From: Laccaria trichodermophora
Taxonomy: Eukaryota > Basidiomycota > Agaricomycetes > Agaricales > Hydnangiaceae
NCBI GenBank assembly: GCA_018417955.1
Contig: JACTVC010000025.1
Location: 868,001-932,000 of the forward strand
Direction: 5' to 3'
Length of the DNA stretch: 64,000 bases
The notes below the pieces were generated by a model. It did no database searches and was not told where the DNA came from. It saw only the letters and a program-made list of their open reading frames with translations. This document shows positions 22,020 to 32,111 of this stretch, piece after piece; within the stretch, counting starts at the first letter, position 1; the number at the start of each line of letters is the position of its first letter. A program made the translations under genes and the position numbers.

Positions 22020-23054
22020 TGTGTTCTAGATAAAGCCCTAGCTATACACTAATCCAGAGGCTTCTCGCCTACATGTCTGCTATCAACCTGCCTGCTACCA
22101 CTGTCCTATGCCATTCACTCGGTTGTTTGGAGGAGCAACAAGATTGCACCTGGGCGTGGTCACAGTCGCGTGGGTGTGGTCGTGGTTGTGGACATGTGGG
22201 CGTGGACATATCGCGGTCGTGAACACATTGTGGTTGTATTCGTGGTCGTCGTGTCTTGATTGTGGTAGTGGTGGTCATGGAGTTCATTTCATGGTCTGGG
22301 GAGCAATGAGATTGTACATTAGTTCAGATAAAAATGAGGGTGAAACGGCACACACCAATGCCCCATCCTCCCACACTCACAATGAAAGGCAAGATCGGCG
22401 ATGAGAACTATATCAGAAGAAAAGCAAAATCAATAACCCAGCTGCCAGGGAGAAAGGTAAAAAAAACGTACATGGTGCATGGGTCCCACAGTTTCGTTCC
22501 CTCACTGCGTGTTTCATGAGAGTTAACTGCTTGCTGAAGTATAACGTAACCTGCAAGGAGGGGTGTTATATAGACCAATACAGAAAGAAAAGAGAGATTC
22601 ATACTGGCATATTGTCATTGAGGTGAGATCTGTTAGACTGTCCTACTTTAGAAAGGCCGCAATTGCAAGGAGAGTTGGAAGGGGGGGTAAATGAACACTT
22701 ACCAGATGTATTGTCATATGCAGCTAAGGTGCGGATTGCGCTTCAAATGGGTTGCAATCTGAAAGCAAGACCCAAAGTTTGTGGACAAGCATGGGGGTAG
22801 ATGGGGGCACAGTTGATGGAGGACCGTGAGGGTAAGACAGGTGGAGAAGAGGGAGTGGCAACCCACCATCCAATTGGCATCAATGAACGGGGGGAGCCAT
22901 GGGGGAGTTCGTGGGGAAGGGAGAAAGAGCGCAAAAATTTCTGTCCATGAACTTGAACCAAAGTCATGTGTACTTGTGATCACGTCATTCTCGTGAGGGC
23001 CAGACATTTCAACTTGGGCGTTCTCAGACGTATGTTACTTCGTTCGTCTATGAT
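22020..23054. other. interior of the 3-kb insertion, no gene recognised
   Basis: GT-rich around 22140-22280 (GTGGTCGTGG-like words); otherwise unremarkable. No open frame resembles a known protein. Confidence 0.4.
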
Positions 23055-23841
23055 AAGGTAGAGGACATCCACTTCCTTCCAACGTCATGTGCAGTTACTT
23101 TGCTGTGACATCCTCATCTAAATCGGGAACCACACCTAGAAAAAATAAGAGAAATGAGAATCAGATATTACTCACCCACAAATTGCAAAATCAAAGATAA
23201 TAGAATCGTTTAAAACTAGATTAAGCATTTATATACAAAATTAAAAGTTATAAGAGTAAGAACTAGGTCTAATCCCCCAAAAATACGAAATTATGTACAG
23301 AAACATGGGAGGAATTGATGAAATGGAAAGGCAAACAGTTGAGTAGATGCTCTGGATAGAGCAAATTTGATGGATCTTTGCTTTCTCCATGTCATCCATA
23401 AGTTTTTGTGAGAGAACATGGTGTCCTCAATATTTGCATGCTGCCCAAGCAGCTCGACGGCTGTTGAGGCCCTTTTCATAGGCATCTGGCATAAAGTGGT
23501 CAGCTCGCATGGCGAACCTCAAAAAATATCAGATTTGACATACTTGGACTGCATGCTTCGTTTTGGCATTCTAGTCACACTTTGAATAGGATTCCACAAG
23601 ACGCGCTGCAGAATATAGCTGTGTTGGCAGTATTTCTGGGCGATCACACTAAATATTCAAATTTCTCCTGATTTCTTTATTTCTACAACATTACAACTAC
23701 TTTTGAAACAATTCTATGGAAACCGATTGTCCTGAAAAGTTTTTGTTATTATTTGAGGAACTTTATTATAGAAAGGTAGACGCTTTTGGAATTGTCACAC
23801 TCAACACGTGATGTTGGAAGGAAGTGGATGTCCTTTACCTT
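23055..23841. repeat. 787-bp interval with 37-bp inverted repeats
   Basis: The arm AAGGTAGAGGACATCCACTT.. (23055-23091) recurs inverted at 23805-23841 with about three mismatches. It is probably a MITE nested in the larger insertion. No clear target duplication was identified. Confidence 0.6.
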
Positions 23842-24560
23842 ACATTGCTCAGCTCTCAGCACACTTTCAGTTACTCCTCTTCCGTTGTGTTTTCTTCCCC
23901 CTCCATCCTTCAGCAAATCTTTCTCCCGATGGCGAAGGCACGTGTTCATCTTCCTATGTGCTCTGGAGTTGGTCATTCTTTTCGCATTTCTGATATGCAG
24001 TAGCACCAAAGGAAAGCTAGGAACTTTGTACATATTCAGGTCTGACAGCTTTGCGCTGCCATTTATTGGCAATCTGTAGGTATTCAAAAGAACTCAAATT
24101 TCACCCCGCTGTGAGCCCAATCATCACCGAAACATTTGAGGATGATCAAATGTGAGGGGCCACACCTCTGCCACAGACTTTCGAAGCGAAACTCACACCC
24201 ACAACGAAAGCGAGGAGGGAGAAGAAGATGGGCACTAGGAAGCTGAAGCGAAAAACAAACTAGAGTCAGTGGGTGTTAGGTGTTATCAGCCAAGCTGTCT
24301 TGACTGATGTCTATGTCTTACGCTGACAGGTAATTGGTTAAGGGGTCACCCAGGTCACGCGAAATCACCACAGGGCATCATGGGCGACATCGGGTAGGCA
24401 ATGGCGGAGGATGGCCGTCAGAGGGAAAGACTGATGGAAGGGGAGATGGAGATGGGCGTAGCAAGGCAGAGGACTCTCATTTCTTCAGTGAAGCCTGTAA
24501 GCATGATAACCAACTTACAAAAACCACCCATCTAATGATGACTTTTGTTTTCAAGTTTTC
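23842..24560. other. interior of the 3-kb insertion, no gene recognised
   Basis: A plus-strand frame at 23786-24079 has a hydrophobic stretch (FIFLCALELVILFAF) but overlaps the repeat arm and has no supporting context. It is treated as chance. Confidence 0.35.
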
Positions 24561-25838
24561 AGTTAGTGGTGCAACTCCTTGGAAAGAGACAAATCAAAGT
24601 AAAAGTTGCGTTCTGAAAGTGAAAGTTGTCAATAAAAGTTGAAATAGTTGTCCTACTCAAAGTAAAGTTACCCAAAGTTCCCACATCTGGAGTGAAAGTT
24701 GTCAAAGTACAACTGGACGTTTTGCTGATGAGCTCGATATCAGGAATATCTGTGCCCTTCATATAGTTAGTAAGTGAACAGACTAGAATTAATGCCACTT
24801 ACCATCCCTGCCACTTCCATTGCAATCAGAATTTGAACCCTTCGTTTCTGGAAGTCTTTCATGATGCTTTGCTTTGCTTTTCTTGTGCAGTGAGTGTGCA
24901 GGTAATCAATGTGCTTGTAAAACCGAGGGCCATAACGTTTCTGCAGATCTTGACAAATAATTTGTGTGTTGTTTACAGAATTGGTGAAAATAATCGTGTG
25001 AGGGAGATCTTTTGGCATCGTAATCTTGTTGGGATCAGGCAACAGTGCATGAATGGCAGACAAGTCCTTGGAACCATCCATATGATGAACTGCATATGAA
25101 ATATTCGACCAACGGTTCCCCAAGTTCAAGAAAAATGAATCCTCATGATCGACATTGATTTGAGAACAGACCTCTGAAAGGGCAAGGGGTGGGAGGGTCA
25201 CTGACGTGAGAAGAACAGGGATGTCTGAGGGCATAAAAGCCCTTAGTTTGCTGACTTCAGCATAGGCAGGTCAGAAATCCCCTCCCCACTGGGATATACA
25301 GTGAGCCTCATCAATAATAATTGCAGCCATACTTTCAGTAGTTTTTTTGGAGCTCAACCACTTCCGAAATTCAGGGTGCTTGAGGCACATCTCGGGGGAT
25401 GTGAAAATTGCTTGATATTCATGTTCTGAAAGGCTCTAGGCAAAGAATGGATAAATGGTGTTAGTTGTCTGTCAATAAAATGAGATATTGTGCACCTGGA
25501 GGAGAGACTGTGACCATGAGTCGCCATTGACTGCAACAGAGGGAATTTTCATTTTCTTAAACCTCTGAACCTAAATTCAATCATCCAAAATTTAGCATGA
25601 TAAATTTAAAAAAAAGCTGGGCTCTTACCTGATCCGTTTGAAGAACTTTCAATGGTGAGATGATGAGAACCATCTTGTCAGGAAGGTGCAGAAGTGGAAG
25701 CATGAACGGAATAGTTTTCCCTGAGCCTGTACCTGCAATGACAACACTGTCTAGACCTAGCAGAAGTGCCTCTGCTACATCTAGCTGCCATTCATAAGGG
25801 GCAGAACCAAAGCACTCTGCAAAAAGTGCTGCCAGCAC

Positions 25839-26437
25839 ACATCATGTGGCCCCACTATTGTATTTTCTCTGCTTTTCTGCAGCGGCACACGCTTCTTGGA
25901 GCCACTTTTAGGATGTGATTCAGGCCACCTCATGTCAGGTGACGTCAGATCCTGATTCCGTAGGCATTTGGATGTGTGTAGCCTTGTGTGCGTAGTATGA
26001 CACAGCCACAGAAAAAATTCTATTCATGTTACAGAATGTCACGCTGTGACTCAATGGGTGGTTTTGCCTACCAAATGCACCAGACATTATAGAGTGTTCT
26101 TTGTTGTGTGTTTTCACACTCCGACAGTCCGCTGGGCCGTACACTCTATAACAGATGGGGATAAGACTATACCATGCAGGATACACTCCATCTGGCAATG
26201 GCCTGATGGATGAACATGATCAGCATTCCTCTCGTTCGCATCTGCAGTTCAATATTGGGTTTGGAGAGCGCAACAAAATGGTGATCCCCAATTCCAGAAT
26301 GTTATGTGGGTATTACATGGAGTACCCCCCCAGGGACATAAACAACTTTGAGCAATTTGGCTCCATGCATAGAAGATGACTGTCACTTACAGACGACTTA
26401 TACATCTTGGGATTGATTCCTTGGAGGCATAGGCAAG
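25839..26437. repeat. right inverted arm of the DUF6589/RecQ element
   Basis: Upstream (5') of the minus-strand RecQ gene; 26030-26155 is the inverted counterpart of about 17180-17300. A minus-strand frame reads ICYRVYGPADCRSVK..SGAFGRQNHPLSHS, and the left arm in plus orientation reads similarly (VVVGPTDCQRFK..SGAFGAANLPLSHR). The arms may therefore once have been coding or share structure. The remainder has no gene. Confidence 0.5.
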
Positions 26438-26442
26438 CATTA

Positions 26443-26688
26443 TGTTGAATTCTGCATCAAGATCGTGATTGTGATTGACCATTATGTAACCCACTACTAT
26501 AAGTACTGTACAGGGGTTCGTTCCTTCCCTCAGTCACTCTTCTATTGGCTGAGGTGAGTAATGTTCCCTGCCATTACTATATCATTGGTACTGACTCAGG
26601 TGTTACTCATAGAGTATACTAGGTACGGTTCCAATGATATCCGAGTCGCTCTTCTATTGGCTGAGAGTATACTAGTTTATTTCCAACA
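26443..26688 (+). repeat. 5' LTR of the copia element
   Basis: 246 bp, TG..CA borders, with an internal repeated block around CACTCTTCTAT(T/C)GGCTGAG. Of the 13 differences from the 3' LTR, 12 are transitions and 11 are at positions where one copy has, or both imply, CpG. Confidence 0.95.
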
Positions 26689-26757
26689 GGTTATGGGCCA
26701 TTTTGGACTCTAGTTACCCTGCCATTAATTCGACCATTCCCAATCATTTGATCTACG

Positions 26758-29700
26758 ATGACTGTAGGCAACCCTGTCCTTGATGACCCTTCGCCCATCA
26801 CTGCTTTGACCCTGTCGAGTTCCTTGCCTGTCACTGCCCTTGCCAGCAATGTATCTCATCCCTCTATAACCATTCAGAGTGTGAAGGAGTTGAGCTGGGG
26901 GACTTTTGATGTTCTCGACAAATCCTCAAATAACTACACGACATAGAGCCAACACGTTGTTCGCATTTTGTGTCTTTCTTCTGGCTTGGACCTCTATTTG
27001 AATGAATCATTTCTCCCACCCGACTCATGCCTCAAACCTTGTGCTAACCGCAACTGGTTTATCAATGACGCCGCTATTCAGGTGTTCCTTCTCATGAAGT
27101 GTGCCCATTCGGAACTATCTTTCATTGAGAAATGCATGACTTCCATTGATATCTGGTTGACTCTGAAGAAACACCATGTTCACCAGGGACCAATGTCCCA
27201 AGTTACTCTCATCCAAGAAGCTCTTTCCCTTCATTATTCATTGTCTATGCCTTCCTCTGAAACGACACTTTGATACTGTGAACTTAATCAATGCATTTGG
27301 GATATGGGCACTCCAACCCCTGAGGGTTTTCTTTGCATTATGATGTTACTTGGCCTCTCTTCTGATAGCTCTCTCTCTGCCGTTCGAGACTCTATTATAT
27401 CTGGTCTTTCGTCCTCTACTTCCGAATGCGCATATACTTTGGTGGATATCATTGCCTGCCTCGATTTTGATCAACAGGCCCACTCTTTGGCCATTATGCA
27501 AACAGTACCTGTACCTGCTGAGGCTCACATCAGCCGATGCTCGAACTCTAACTCCTTGCAAATGATTTGTTCAAATTGCAAGAAACCCTGACACACTTCT
27601 GAATTTTGCATTCAACCCGGTGGTGGCATGGCAGGCAAAACTATTGCTGAAGCTCAACAGGCATGCGATGCGAAACACAGCAAGAAATCTAAAGTCAAAT
27701 CCAAGGAAACTGTGAAAGGAATGGCTGGCAGTATTATTCAATCCAGACACCAAGCTTACATCGTCGACGCTGACGGCAAAGCTCACGAAATTGTTGGTTC
27801 TTCCACTTCGAGTACTGCTACGTCTACGTCGTCCGAATCTGCTCATTTCCTTCAAACAGATGACCTCAATTCAATTGATCCCCTCGTCCTGGACTCTTTA
27901 TGTGCTGCAGATGTTGACGAATATGCACATATAGCCAAGTATTCTTGGCTCACAACTCAAGATTCGCTTCATGCTTCCGTTGATTGGCATGAGAGGAGGA
28001 GAAATCTTGACGAATTAGATCTCACAGCCATCACTGCAGCACCACTTTCCACTGCTGCTCATCAAACTTCCCTTTCCTTGGACTCTTCCCCTTTCTTGCT
28101 AGATAGTGCCTGCACCACCCACATCTCACCAGATCGTTCAGACTTCCTGATGCTACACCCCATTGCAGACCGAACCATTACTGGTGTTGGTGGTTCTTCC
28201 ATCAAGGCCCTAAGAATCGGATCTGTCAAACTCGTTGTCAGCAAGGGATCTTCCTTGTTACTCGAAACCGTATTATTCATCCCTTCTTCCACCATTCGAC
28301 TCATCTCAATCGCTTGCATTAATGAATTGCTACAATGTTCTGTTACCTTCAAATCTTCTACCATTATGCTCAAGCAACGCTCTGGTTCGCTCTTCGCAAC
28401 TGGCACACGCCTTCCTACCCGAAAACTCTATTGTCTCAACTGTACCCGCCTCTCAACCAAGCATGCATTCCATATGGCTGATCTTGACACTTGGCACTGA
28501 CGGCTTGGACATGCATCTAACCAATGTGTTCTTGACTTAGCCACCAAGCAATTAGCCCAAGGTATGCTCATCAATCTTTCTCGATCCCCTCCCAAATGTG
28601 ACAGTTGTATCTGCGGTAAACAGGGTCGAACCCCAGTACCAAAGACATGTCAGGGGGAGAGATCGATTCGAAAATTGGGAGTGATATTTGTGGACTTGAC
28701 AGGACCTGAGGCTGTGAAATCGGCGAGCAGTAATTCCTATGTGATGAACATTGTCGACGATTATTCTAGTCACCCTTGGACCTTTTGTCTTAAGTTAAAA
28801 TCTGATGTGCTATCCACCCTCCAAGTTTGGGTGCATCGAGCTGAAGCAGAAAGCGGGGAACATATAGGCATCATCCATGTGGATGGTGGTGAATTGAATT
28901 CTGATGCGATGAATGCATGGTGCGATGCTAACAGTTACAGACTACAGTTCACTGCACCTTACACATCTGCCCACAATGGCCGTGCCAAATGCATGTACCT
29001 TACTATCATGAATAGGATGCATGCTATGCACGCGTCCACACCTAATGTTCCTCCCAATTGTTGGGATGAATTTGTGATGACAGCAGGCTACTTGTCCACA
29101 CATATGCCCACTTGCACACTCCAGAAAACACCTTATGAGGCTTGGCATGGGAGTAAACCAGACTTATCACATTTACGAGAAATAGGTTCCTGAGCTTTCG
29201 CCCTTATCCTTAAACACAACCCCAAAATTTATGAATGGTCCATTGAATGTGTCCTTGTTGGATATTCTCCAAACTCAAAGGCTTACCGTCTCTACCATCC
29301 CTCTACACATCGACTCTTTGAGTCCTTCCATGTCAAATTTATCAAGTGAAAAGATAATGTTTCCCAACCTCTTTTCCCAGGCTGTATTATTGACATTCCC
29401 ATTGCAGTTGACCCTGATAATACCACACTGGTTCCTGTGGTTGAATCGTTGTCACACAACAACACCTCCATCCACGATGAGGAGGAGCTTGTCACTAGAC
29501 CAGCTCCTGTGGTTCATTCATTTCCACACAAGAACACCCCTATCCAAGACGAGGAGGAGACTGTCATGCCTGATTCTGGCCAAGTCTGGACTCATAATCT
29601 GGGAGCACCTGTTCCTTTACTTCCAAACTCTACTGACACTCCTACTGCAGTAGATACAATTGTGCCTGTCCCTGTACTGGACATTGACACTGTTCCCCAG

Positions 29701-29850
29701 TGCTCCAATCAGCCCCTGGTTCTGACTCCCAAGGTTGCTGAAACTCTGGGTATCCGACATGTGCCACATGTCGCCCAGGCAGTTAACAGCGCACTCAGGC
29801 AAAATTCGAGAGACATCAACTTGTCCTTGACCAACGCACCTCCCTTACTA
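26758..29850 (+). pseudogene. copia gag, protease and integrase (decayed)
   Basis: The gag-like frame starts MTVGNPVLDDPSP and is broken by stops at 26944 and 27271. A CCHC zinc knuckle (CSNCKKP-HTSEFC, about 27563-27605) is interrupted by a stop. The protease active site is LLDSACTTH (about 28097). The integrase zinc region H-(stop)-RLGHAS..CDSCICG is at 28490-28620. The core has DLTGPEAV and VDGGELNSD, but the usual AERMN-type motif reads NGRAKCM, so the third catalytic Glu is gone. Further stops occur at 28498, 29191 and 29347. Several are TGA where CGA/Arg is expected. Not functional. Confidence 0.9.
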
Positions 29851-29900
29851 ACAAGGCTGTTCTGCTTCCTACCATTGCTAACGCCATTCCAGATGACACC

Positions 29901-31595
29901 TTGCCACCTCCACTTGTTCAACTTTCTGATCCTGAAGTCGACCTTGTTAATCTTTGCAAGGCTTTTGTGGCTGAATTAGCTTCCCCTCTCATCAACCTGC
30001 ACAATCCTGATGAACCTACCTTCTGTGAGGCTATGGCTTCTCCTGACGCTGCCAAGTGGACCTTTGGTATCCAGGATGAATTACACAGCCTTAAAGAGAT
30101 GGGTGTTTATAAACTTGTACCTCATTCTGATGTCTCTGCAGGTCATAAGATCCTAACCGGCAAATGGGTTCTCAACCTCAAACGCGATGAGCTCAGTGAT
30201 CCTAAACAACACAAGGCATGGTATGTCCTCAGAGGTTACGAACAAATTTTTGGTCAAGACTATGTTGATACCACCTCACCTACCGCCCACATGGAATCCG
30301 TCTGCTTGCTCCTCAACATCACTGCTGCCAAGGATTGGGACCTTCAGCAAATCGATGTCAAGACCACTTTTCTTTATGGCCTTTTGCCTGCTGACGAAGT
30401 CCAGTATATGGAACAGCCTCTCTCTTTTGAGGAGCCTGGAAAAGAAGACTGGGTTTGGTGCTTACAGTGTGGCTTATATGGAATGAAGCAAAGCAGTCAC
30501 ATCTGGAACAAGACTATGCACAAGGCTATGTTAGATTGGGGCTTTAAACGACTCCATGCTGACCCTTGTGTTTGTTATAGGGTCACTCAACTGGGGACGG
30601 TCTTGTCTGCTGTCCATGTTGATGATTTCCTGATTGTGTCTAGTTCACCAGAAGCATCCCAATCATTCAAGGAGGAGCTCAAGTCCCTCTGGACCATCTC
30701 CAACCTCAGTGAAGCACATTTTTGTGTGGGGATTGTGATTTCTCATGACAGGCCTAATTGTCTCATTTCTATTTCTCAAACTGCACTTATTGACCATGTT
30801 ATTCAACAGTTTGGCCAGGCCGACCCTGACCCCATTTCCACCCCAATGGATCCATCGGTCACCAAGAGCCTTACTCACCCTTCCCCTTCTGATCCACCTC
30901 TTTCTGACTCTGACGTCTGCGACCTGGCACGCATCCCTTATCAGTCACTGGTTGGCTCCCTTATGTACCTGGCTGTTGGTACTCGACCTGATATCTCCTT
31001 TGCTGTTGCTTGTCTCTGCCAATTTCTCGATTGCTATCGCCATGTACACTGGAATGCAGCCATATGTGTTGTTCGTTATCTTAAAAGTACACACTTGCTC
31101 ACTCTTACACTAGGTGGTGATCTAGAACTGGACCTGGTTGGCTTCTCTGATTCCTCCCATGTGGATTGTCTGGACACTGCTTGTTCGACCATGGGCTACT
31201 GCTTCTCTGTTGGCGGTGCTGTCTTCACTTGGTCATCTCGCTGCCAGACAACCATTTCCAACTCTTCCTGCGAAGCTGAATATATCGCCCTCAGCAAGGC
31301 CAGCCATGAAGCCCTTTGGTTGCAACAGTTTCTATGTGAGATTCATTTCCTCAAACCCAATCCTACTGTACTCCTCTGTGACAACAACAGCGCCAAGGCC
31401 CTTTCATCCGATCCTACACACCACTCCCAGAGCAAGCACATTGATGTCCGTCATCATTTTGTTCGCGAGCACATTGAAGAAGGTTCTCTCACCATTTGGC
31501 GCGTCCCTGGTCATGTCAACGTCACCGACATTTTCACAAAAGCCTTACCACGTCCCGACTTCACTTGTTTACAGCCCTTCCTTGGACTACGGTGA
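29901..31595 (+). CDS. copia reverse transcriptase-RNase H part, open
   Basis: A 564-residue open frame, in a different frame from the integrase segment, so it is no longer part of one polyprotein. The copia RT block is visible: AKWTFGIQDELHSLKEMGVYKLV, DLQQIDVKTTFLYG, and the catalytic HVDDFLIV (usually YVDD) at about 30615. The tether MYLAVGTRPDISFA follows, then RNase H (GFSDSSHVDCLD, SSCEAEYIALS, SKHIDVRHHFVREH, TDIFTKALPR). Start at 29901 is simply the first Met of the frame. The domain survives while gag and integrase are broken. Confidence 0.88.
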   Translation: MPPPLVQLSDPEVDLVNLCKAFVAELASPLINLHNPDEPTFCEAMASPDAAKWTFGIQDELHSLKEMGVYKLVPHSDVSAGHKILTGKWVLNLKRDELSDPKQHKAWYVLRGYEQIFGQDYVDTTSPTAHMESVCLLLNITAAKDWDLQQIDVKTTFLYGLLPADEVQYMEQPLSFEEPGKEDWVWCLQCGLYGMKQSSHIWNKTMHKAMLDWGFKRLHADPCVCYRVTQLGTVLSAVHVDDFLIVSSSPEASQSFKEELKSLWTISNLSEAHFCVGIVISHDRPNCLISISQTALIDHVIQQFGQADPDPISTPMDPSVTKSLTHPSPSDPPLSDSDVCDLARIPYQSLVGSLMYLAVGTRPDISFAVACLCQFLDCYRHVHWNAAICVVRYLKSTHLLTLTLGGDLELDLVGFSDSSHVDCLDTACSTMGYCFSVGGAVFTWSSRCQTTISNSSCEAEYIALSKASHEALWLQQFLCEIHFLKPNPTVLLCDNNSAKALSSDPTHHSQSKHIDVRHHFVREHIEEGSLTIWRVPGHVNVTDIFTKALPRPDFTCLQPFLGLR

Positions 31596-31860
31596 TTCTT
31601 GTGTGAGGAGGAGCATTTCCTGGTTGGCATCTTGATTTTGATCTCCTTGACCTAGGTAGATTTCATTTCAACCATGCCAGCCAGTAGCTTTTTCCCACTG
31701 GGTTTTGACACACCCAGCGTTCAGATTTACCTATCCATTTCTCATTCTATCCTCCATCCCCATTATCATCTCTGCCTCCATATTCTCTCCTTTCCTTTTT
31801 GTTTTGTTTTTATTACCTACTGTTCTCTCACTCCTCCACAACCTTTGCTTTGAGGAGGAG
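31596..31860 (+). other. copia 3' untranslated region and polypurine tract
   Basis: No reading frame. Pyrimidine-rich in the middle, ending TTTGAGGAGGAG immediately before the 3' LTR, as expected for plus-strand priming. Confidence 0.7.
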
Positions 31861-32106
31861 TGTTGAATTCTGCATCGAGATCATGATCGTGATTGACCAT
31901 TACGTAACCCACTACTATAAGTACTGTACAGGGGTTTGTTCCTTCCCTCAGTCACTCTTCTATCAGCTGAGGTGAGTAATGTTCCCCGCCATTACTATAT
32001 CATTGGTACTGACTCAGGTGTTACTCATAGAGTATACTAGGTATGGTTCCAATGACATCCGAGTCACTCTTGTATCGGCTGAGAGTATACTAGTTTATTT
32101 CCAACA
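31861..32106 (+). repeat. 3' LTR of the copia element
   Basis: 246 bp, same borders as the 5' LTR, followed by the target duplication CATTA (32107-32111). Confidence 0.95.
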
Positions 32107-32111
32107 CATTA

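Larger units (their letters stand above)
21707..24737. mobile_element. 3.0-kb insertion with CAACTTTG-rich inverted ends
   Basis: Left AACGTCCAGTTGAACTTTG (21707 on) and right CAAAGTACAACTGGACGTTTT (to about 24723) are inverted repeats. Both are followed inward by many CAACTTT/AAAGTTG units (21717-21870, 24580-24715). The insertion lies inside the RecQ gene between motifs V and VI. TATCAGGAA occurs on both sides (21698-21706, 24738-24746) and may be the 9-bp duplication, though the right end then has about 14 extra bases outside the TIR. No transposase was recognised inside. 9-bp duplications are typical of MULEs; classification is unsure. Confidence 0.62.
20079..25838 (-). pseudogene. RecQ-like SF2 helicase of a fungal transposon, split by an insertion
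   Basis: Reading leftwards: helicase motif I AGTGSGKT (about 25735), LIISPLKVLQTDQ, IIIDEAHCISQWG (about 25300), motif V GTDIPDIEL (about 24750). After a 3-kb insertion come SLSVWNQRSSRGGHSRD (motif VI, 21660), a Lys-rich linker, CEYISTDGCRNVV..YFNNP, and CCGALCDNCENSR (21200), which resembles a RecQ zinc-binding tail. A C-terminal region follows (NPPWFLAARHGQEV, then a Pro/His-rich tail with THFPHPQ repeats to 20079). The codon after DF in the helicase core (25271-25273) is TGA where Arg is usual. The gene is defective by this stop, frameshifts and the insertion. It lies convergent with the DUF6589 gene 20 bp away. Confidence 0.82.
26443..32106 (+). mobile_element. full-length Ty1/copia retrotransposon
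   Basis: Two 246-bp LTRs (26443-26688 and 31861-32106), each TGTTGAAT..TTCCAACA, flank a gag-pol region. The 5-bp target duplication CATTA lies at 26438-26442 and 32107-32111. A primer-binding-site-like sequence (GGTTATGGGCC) follows the 5' LTR, and a purine-rich GGAGGAG(T) precedes the 3' LTR. The order protease, integrase, reverse transcriptase, RNase H defines copia. The LTRs differ at 13 positions, so the insertion is not recent. Confidence 0.96.
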
